From contig OZ020306.1 in the NCBI GenBank assembly GCA_963971305.1, positions 54,968,686-55,032,685 of the forward strand: a DNA stretch of 64,000 nucleotides, in the 5' to 3' direction. The notes beneath the pieces are model-generated. The model did not search any database. It saw only the letters and a list, made by a program, of their open reading frames with translations, and was not told the origin of the DNA. The stretch is from Arcuatula senhousia. Its lineage: Eukaryota > Mollusca > Bivalvia > Mytilida > Mytilidae. Of this stretch, positions 57,700 through 64,000 are shown one piece after another; position 1 is the stretch's first letter, and every line of letters starts with the position of its first letter. The position numbers were made by a program, and so were the translations under genes.

Positions 57700-58740
57700 G
57701 GATGGCCCTCCCGTTCTTGAAATATCATTGACTCTCAATGTGTATTACCTGGGATATGGACCTTTACCAAGAAATTGATCAAAAGTGTTCATGTGTAAAA
57801 TATAGGTCGCTGTGACCTTATTTCTGATGGGTGGTGCCATGTACCAAGACTCATCGAGAAGTGAAATATTATTGACCCCTAACATGTAGTATTCAAGATA
57901 TGGACCTTAACCAAGAACTTAACCAAAGTCATTCATGCGTAAAATATAGGTCACAGTGACCTCATTTCTAGTGGATGGTGTCACTTTACCCAAGACACAT
58001 CTAGTGGTGAAATATCATTGACCCCCAACATCTAGTATCCAAGTTATGGACCTTAACCAAGAACTTAACCAAAGTCATTCATGCATAAAATATAGATCAC
58101 AGTGACCTTATTTTTATTGGGTGGTGTCATGTTACCCAAGACACATCTAGTGGTGAAATACCATTGACCATCAACATGTAGTATCTGAGATATGGACCTT
58201 AACCAAGAACTTAACCAAGTCCATTCATGCGTGAAATATAGGTCACAGTGACCTAATTTCTAGTGGGTGGTGTCATCTTACCTAAGACACATCTAGTAGT
58301 GAAATATCATTGACCCCCAACATCTGGTATCCAAGTTATGGACCTTAACCAAGAACTTAACCGAAGTCATTCATGTGTAAAATATAGGTCACAGTGACTT
58401 AATTTCTAGTGGGTGGTGTCACCTTACCTAAGACACATCTAGTATTGAAATATCATTGACCCCCCAACATCTAGTATCCAAGTTATGGACCTTAACCAAG
58501 AACTTAACCGAAGTCGTTCATGCATAAAATATAGGTCACAGTGACCTAATTTCTAGTGGGTGGTGTAGCCCTACCCAAGACCCATCTGGTGGTGAAATAT
58601 CGTTGACCCCCAACATCTAGTATCCGAGTAATGGACCTTAACCAAGAACTTAACCAAAGTGTTACGGACGGACGTACGGACGGACGGACGGACAAGGGTA
58701 AAACTATATGTCCGATCCACATACGTGGTCGGGCCATAAA
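57700..58740 (+). repeat. Tandem-unit element with ERE-like palindromes
   Basis: Ends carry ATGGCCC (57712) and GGGCCAT (58731), which are complementary. Six to seven units of ~146 bp hold CTTAACCAAGAACTTAACCA, GTCATTCATGCGTAAAATAT, AGGTCACAGTGACCT, TTCTAGTGGGTGGTGTCA and GTGAAATATCATTGACCCCC. Near the 3' end is ACGGACGGACGTACGGACGG. No ORF. Confidence 0.9.
57804..58547. promoter_or_regulatory. Six ERE-like inverted AGGTCA sites, 144-147 bp apart
   Basis: AGGTCAnnnTGACCT is the consensus estrogen response element. Perfect matches lie at 57948-57962, 58240-58254 and 58533-58547. One-mismatch versions lie at 57804-57818, 58094-58108 and 58386-58400. They occur once per tandem unit. Whether any nuclear receptor binds them is unknown; the match itself is read directly. 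Confidence 0.6.
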
Positions 58741-58922
58741 AACCCAATTTATCAACAACCACAAATATATACTGAACTGATTAATAAAGTTGTTATCACA
58801 CCATTATCAAAACTGAAGTAAGTTAAATAAATATTCTATATGGGTACATACATATACAGGGTTACATACACTGTCACTTTCAATGTATGCATAGGGTGTG
58901 TGATATTAGAAAGTGATTAATA

Positions 58923-59086
58923 GGTTCTTATGCGAGTCTTTATTGAAGATCAGGGATTTTTTCCACGAGTGTAAGAAATTCTGTCTTTTCAAGAGTGGAG
59001 CGCAGCGGAACCAGTGAAAAGACGAAGAATTTCTTACACAAGTGGAAGAAATTCCCGATCTTCAATAAATAACGAGTGTAAGAACA
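58923..59086. mobile_element. Long imperfect palindrome (foldback)
   Basis: GTCTTTATTGAAGATC pairs with GATCTTCAATAAA, and TGTAAGAAATTCT with AAGAATTTCTTACA. The stem is about 70 bases around AGAGTGGAGCGCAGCGGAAC. A second inverted pair (TTCTTCCGTTTTT at 59091; AAAAACGGAAGAA near 59367) lies outside on one side. Confidence 0.8.
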
Positions 59087-59089
59087 TAT

Positions 59090-61010
59090 TTCTTCCGTTT
59101 TTAACCGTGAAAAAAATAATTTCATGAATGAATATAACGAGGTCAAAATCCAATTTGCGTATATTGAATTAATGCGCAAAAATTTAATTTGCATATATTG
59201 AGTTGATGCGCACCCAATAAAACCGATTTAATAAAATCAATTTATTCATTGACCTTTCAACTTTTACGAACTACTTTTTTTAAAGGTTTTTGATTGGTTG
59301 ATTTCTCTATGACAGAAACGGTCACATGATCCTGTCTGTCATGGGCTGTCTGTCATAGAAAATAAACAAAAACGGAAGAATAACAATACTTGATGGACTA
59401 ATCTCCTGCCACAAATGATTATACATTTGTACTTAATTTTAAAATTCTTAAATGGAAGCTTCACCTAAAGCAATCCCAAAACAAGGAATACTCAGAGCCT
59501 GAAGTCAAATTTTCTTCCCTGAATGATGTTTCAAGGGTGATGATTTCTTGTTGCACACTCCATATAATGGACGTCCTTCATGTAAAATTTCAAGTTGTTG
59601 ATGAGTTGTGCTTACAAAGTTTTATATCTAACTCTATATCGAACAAATCTATAATCCAATAACCTCCCAAGTAAATGTTATTCAACTAGAATGAAAATTC
59701 TTTATGCACATTTTATATTATGCATTTCAAATTTTCCTTTGTGAGCAGTGAGTACCACTGATCAAAACCTAGACAAACAGGCGTACAGATAGGGTTATGT
59801 CCCAGCTGTACCTCTTTTTTATATTAACCTCAAACTGTTTGCAGGCCTCTAGGCTATATTCATGTGTGTCATTACAGTTTGGGGGCTTTTTTAGTGTAAA
59901 AAAACAGCAATATATATATCACACAATTCAACATTCCTATTTTGTATTATTTTAATAGGGCTTGGGAACACAAGTTCAGCCTTTATATAGGATATTAAAT
60001 TAATTTTGTTGCAAGAAAAAATGAATTTCAACCAATGTTCAGGATTTATCAGAGATGTTTAATCGCAAATTAACTAATATCTTATATTATTATTATTCAA
60101 TTTATTGAAAATTGTCTTAAGCCACCATACCAGAAAATCAAGGTCAAGGTCAAAAGATGGGGATGCAATTGTGCTAAGCTACTACTGGGGCATATGCATA
60201 CTAAGTTTCATCAACCTTGGACTCACAGTTCTTGAGATATTGAGATGCTCATAAAACTTTTTCAGCCATTCTATGTATAATGAAAATTGTCGAAGTCACT
60301 CAACCAGAATATCTTGGTCAAGGCCTCTGTCTCTGTGAATAGAGTAACCATCTTTTACCCACTCTGCATCGCAGGCAAGACAAAAACTGAGGTCAAATTT
60401 ATCTGCTGAGTAATATCCAAGAGAAATAAAAACTTTTCAAACACATCTTTGAAATTATTTTCCTTCTTTGTGTCAAGTTTAATAAAAATCCATCAAGATT
60501 TAAGAGAATTTGTGCTTAAAAGATATGCTTACAGGTGAACAGAAAGACAAACAAACAAGAAGATTCCTACAAACCACTCTAACTTTGTTTATCAGGGATT
60601 TAAAAAAAAAGATTTTTATTTTACACATCAGCCTCAACTGATCCAGCAATTGCACACTTCTTTTTATTTTCAAATGCCAACTCATACATTAGTTTCTATT
60701 CTAGATAAGAATATGTCTAAAGAACATAATGCCCTGTCTCACATGTTTTGGGACAGAAAACCAAACCAAATACTACTTTTTAGACAGAGCATAATGTGCC
60801 TATGTACATAAGACTGACAGTCTCAATGACAATGATAGAGTAAGCCATTTCCTGCCCATTTCACAAAATTTGGGCCATCATTGCTTTTATTTGTACTTGT
60901 AGTTTCATGTTTTCTGATCCTTTTTTAAGAAGAGTGTCTTTCTTTGACTATTTCAAGACTTGTTTTGAATTGCATGCTTTTTTAAAACTTTGGCCAATTG
61001 CAAAACAGAG
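59090..61010. other. Unassigned sequence with repeat relics
   Basis: No gene was recognised. 60706-60795 (AAGAATATGTCTAAAGAACA, TAATGCCC) is a relic of the 31622 family. Confidence 0.4.
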
Positions 61011-61350
61011 AGCAGTGCCTACTGGGGCTCCCGCAGGGTACCCCCCTCAGGTCGCAAGGTCGCTTTTTAAAGGGGCCTGAGGTCGCAAGGTCACCATTAA
61101 AAGGCATATTTTGGCAGAGGTCGCAGGTCGTTTTTTGGCATAGGTCGATTTTATGAAGTGTAGGTGGGAAGTCGCCCTTAAGAAGCCCTCAGGTCGCAGG
61201 TGGTTTTTAACCCTGCGGGAGCCACCCTATTGGCCTCATTGAAGGCTGCTGGCTGTATTTCATTGTGTGTGGGTTTTTTAATTGCATGCTGATTGTTTAT
61301 ATAGGCTGTGTCACAAAAACTTATACCACATCTCATTATCATTGAGATTA
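60995..61350 (-). repeat. Dispersed repeat 'GATGTGGAATAAG', copy 4, interrupted
   Basis: Outer words match copy 2 in reverse: GGCCAATTGCAAAACAGAGA, GCAGTG, then after the insertion CATTGAAGGCTGCTGGCTG and GGCTGTGTCACAAAAACTTA. It is split by the 200-bp element at 61026-61225. Confidence 0.8.
61026..61225. mobile_element. 200-bp hAT-like MITE
   Basis: GGCTCCCGCAGGGT (left) and ACCCTGCGGGAGCC (right) are exact inverted ends. Flanks CCTACTGG (61018-61025) and CCTATTGG (61226-61233) match at 7 of 8 bases, fitting an 8-bp target duplication. Comparison with the intact repeat at 33655 shows the same place uninterrupted. The interior has four or more AGGTCGCARGGTCG-type words. Confidence 0.8.
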
Positions 61351-62759
61351 AAATATCTCGAAATACAGGACAGTGATAATTTGTATCACCTTGATGTTAT
61401 TTTAACTTTGTACCAAGGAAGTCAGTCATTCTAATCATATCTGACACCAGGTTATCAAAAGTTGACTATTTTTGTACCACTGATTAGTACCAATAGGGTG
61501 AACTATGAACAGTAGCTCTCATTGTATGCCCCCATCATAGTTTATCCTTATATTTGATCTTTTGAATTTCATTTAGTTTTATGCAGTTTCCAACATTTTT
61601 TTAATTCAAGACTTATAATTCCTACAAGTATGTATGAATTCTAGTGCTGCTAATGAGAAATAAAATTCTGAAATAGCCAAACAGCTCATAAAAACTACTG
61701 CAGTTGGAGTGTAACATTTGTGTAATTGCCTTGTGTTCATATACTCCATATCCTTTCAAAAAATATGGTAGTAACACTGAATTGTTTCTACTAAAAAACT
61801 TTTAAGTAGTAATCCACCCAAGAATCATGCAAAATTGATTCATCGATAAAAAGGCTACAGTTGTTTATTTTTAACAAAAGATAGTTCAAAGTATACGAAA
61901 AAAGAAATAAATAACAATTTGCTCATAACTGCCTGGTCCTGGGAGAAATCTTGCCATTTTGTTACAATGGTTTCTATTGAAATTATTGACAATTTTAAGA
62001 GTTATCTCCCTTTCTTACATTTTTCCAATGCATTCTATTTTTTTTTCTCTCAGGACCAGTGCTGGTTTGGAAAAAGAGCACAAAAGATCAAAGCAGGGTG
62101 CTAGTAGGAGTAACACATCAAAAATAAATTGGTGTAGGCTTTCCACCCATGAATTGCTCTTTGCATGATTCTTGTAAAAAGTGGTACTTAAATATATATC
62201 CATGTCAAAAAGTCATTCACTCAAAGATACAAAAAATAAATGCTAACTTGGGAGAGCAATATTATACCTATTAGTACAAATTGCAACCAAATCAGAAGTT
62301 TAAAAAATCATAGATGTCCTAATTTGTCATATTATCTGCACAGTTTTACTTTTTTAATTTTTAAATTATAGGTTACACAACAATTGTGTTACTCAAAAAT
62401 AGAATGTACAGAGTCAAAAGAATGCCAGACCTGCTTTCAATTTGGGTGATGCAAGTGTAAAATACATGTATAGCCAACATTATCTCTTGTTCATTATAAA
62501 ATACAAATACAAAACAGGTATTAAACAGTAAATTTGGTTATGCTGTATATGAATATTTCAAGGAGTAACCTCCATCAGCATCATTTCAATCAAAACATGT
62601 TTTTACTATCGTAGATGGGGCATATAAAGTTCAAATTGTCCTGTGAGATGACCTTTATTCTTAAGTTAGATAAAGTAAGAAAATTCTAATTAACTTGTAT
62701 CTAATAAAGACAAAAAAGTCAATTATTTACAATTTTCCAAATTCAATGTACTTTCAGAA
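61235..62759. other. 3' flank of the minus-strand TRIM-like gene, unassigned
   Basis: AT-rich, with no gene recognised beyond the end of the interrupted repeat at ~61350. ATCGTAGATGGGGCATATAAA near 62609 is another trace of the 31622 family end. Confidence 0.4.
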
Positions 62760-64000
62760 TTAAAATCCATCATACTTCAGCCTGTGGATTTTTGCTTCTT
62801 GTCGTTTCTCTGTAAAACATCCAATAATTAAATTTCCCTGGCGGTCAAAATCAGCTGAGGCAGGATACTTTAAGTCTAAACACTTATTCACATTTTTGCA
62901 GGCTATCAAATCACCACCACTGTTAAGAATATGCACCAAATGACTTCTCTTATCGCAAATGACAATGTTATTGTGAGAAGTCACAACAATGTCCAATGGG
63001 TCAAATAAAGTTTGGGGATTGGTCAAAGAACTTCCGCTGTACCTCCATTTGAGCTCACCCTCCATTGAAAGAAGAGTTATCTTTCCATGTTTTTTTGATA
63101 ATTTGTCCAATATCAATATATTGTGTGTGTCATTGTTTTTCAGAGTTTTTATTCTATAAGGACAGCTAAAAAGTCTTATATTGTTTTTATCAAACTGAAA
63201 ACTGTTGAGTTCCTTCCCATCATCTGATACAGCGAAAATTTTTCGCTCAGATGTTTCATCACCATATTCAAAATCTTTGATAGTAGCACCAACCATCACT
63301 TTGTCCCCAACTGCTTGTACTGCTACAGGAAATAACTGAGAACGAAAAAAGCCTGGCTTTAAAATGCTGTGGAAAATTTCCATTTCTCTTTGGCCCTTTT
63401 TAACAATTCTTATATGGCAATCACCTTCTATGGCAAGAACCATGTCTCCATTTGGCCTAATGGCTATATCTTTCACTTTGACAGCTGGCGTTTCTCCAAC
63501 AACAAAGAGTTCCTCCCCTAATTGAATTTCCCTCATGAGCCCCTCTGTGCTGTTTTTTATCCATATTTTGTTGTCTACTGCACAGACTTTTTCTATGGCA
63601 TTCAAACCTGTAGAATAACTTTTCAGCAGTTCTAATTTAATATCAGCAGTGTCTTCAATTATGGTTTCTTCTACATGCCCAACTAATGCTTTAATAAAAA
63701 CATTTGCAATGTCTCCTGGAATATATTTATGGTTTACCCTTGGTAGGGGGATTGATGTTATGTCCATTCTTTCTACATTATTGGTTACTTGGTCAGAAAT
63801 ATCACAAATGTTTTCAATATTGTCACTACGGATTGTTCGACTTATCAATGCATTGTTGCTATGCAATTCCTCACATGTTTTTTCAAGAGATGATATTCTC
63901 CTATTTACTTCCTCATTGTGAACCTGAAGTTGTCTATCAAGTTCAGCCTTAAGAGCCCCAGTTTGTTGTTTGATCTCTTCAATCAGTTTGTTCTCTTGCA
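62760..64000 (-). CDS. TRIM-like coiled-coil/propeller protein, 5' part outside window
   Basis: Paralogue of the gene at 54910, on the opposite strand. The frame stays open to the window edge, so the start is outside; 412 residues are present. It begins in the coiled coil (QENKLIEEIKQQTGALKAEL, aligned with QENRLIKEIRQQIKALNEEL) and runs through SDNIENICDISDQV, SIPLPRVNHKYIPGD, VKDIAIRPNGDMVLAIEGD and the propeller to ADFDRQGNLIIGC and KIHRLKYDGF at the stop (62760-62762). The B-box is expected just upstream of 64000. It is tail to tail with its paralogue, 6.2 kb apart. Close similarity over the whole length and the absence of introns suggest a recent local duplication or retro-duplication. 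Confidence 0.92.
   Translation of the reverse strand, partial: QENKLIEEIKQQTGALKAELDRQLQVHNEEVNRRISSLEKTCEELHSNNALISRTIRSDNIENICDISDQVTNNVERMDITSIPLPRVNHKYIPGDIANVFIKALVGHVEETIIEDTADIKLELLKSYSTGLNAIEKVCAVDNKIWIKNSTEGLMREIQLGEELFVVGETPAVKVKDIAIRPNGDMVLAIEGDCHIRIVKKGQREMEIFHSILKPGFFRSQLFPVAVQAVGDKVMVGATIKDFEYGDETSERKIFAVSDDGKELNSFQFDKNNIRLFSCPYRIKTLKNNDTHNILILDKLSKKHGKITLLSMEGELKWRYSGSSLTNPQTLFDPLDIVVTSHNNIVICDKRSHLVHILNSGGDLIACKNVNKCLDLKYPASADFDRQGNLIIGCFTEKRQEAKIHRLKYDGF

Overview
This window looks like a low-GC invertebrate nuclear genome, most likely a bivalve mollusc. That placement is an inference. It rests on the intron-rich animal gene, the intronless B-box/coiled-coil/propeller (TRIM-like) genes, and the dense dispersed elements that carry tandem ~150 bp units and (GAC)n or ACGGACGG tracts, as is typical of mussel genomes. 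A 100-base assembly gap sits at 180-279. I found no bacterial-type genes.

The main gene is on the minus strand. It is the 3' half of rotatin (RTTN), a large armadillo/HEAT-like centriole and ciliary basal-body protein. I reconstructed 26 consecutive coding exons between 53899 and 21150. Every GT-AG junction keeps phase, and together they give about 1,229 residues ending in a stop. Vertebrate rotatin is about 2,200 residues, so the 5' half should lie upstream of 53899 and is not recognisable in this window. Two intronless TRIM-like genes occupy the 54-64 kb segment: a complete plus-strand gene (54910-56601) and a 5'-truncated minus-strand paralogue (62760-64000). They are tail to tail, and may sit inside a large rotatin intron.

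From 1 to 21 kb there is no recognisable host gene. Here I see a candidate ~15.9 kb unit (879-16755) with inverted termini, a 5-bp flanking repeat and many subterminal GTCCGTTA motifs. Inside it are a 4.2 kb satellite of 101-bp units with a 606-bp higher-order period, a Penelope-like RT fragment, a 614-bp tandem duplication and small insertions. A broken LINE RT lies at about 19-19.9 kb.

The rotatin introns and the flanks hold at least seven families of non-autonomous repeats, many with the same layout: inverted or complementary ends, internal tandem units of ~145-165 bp, and a GACGAC or ACGGACGG tract near one end. One (57.7-58.7 kb) carries six regularly spaced estrogen-response-element-like palindromes (AGGTCAnnnTGACCT) at 144-147 bp intervals.

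The most novel signal is three perfect palindromes of 37-41 bp, each flanked by a perfect 7-bp direct repeat. For one of them an uninterrupted homologous site is present elsewhere in the window. They look like a class of very small hairpin insertion.
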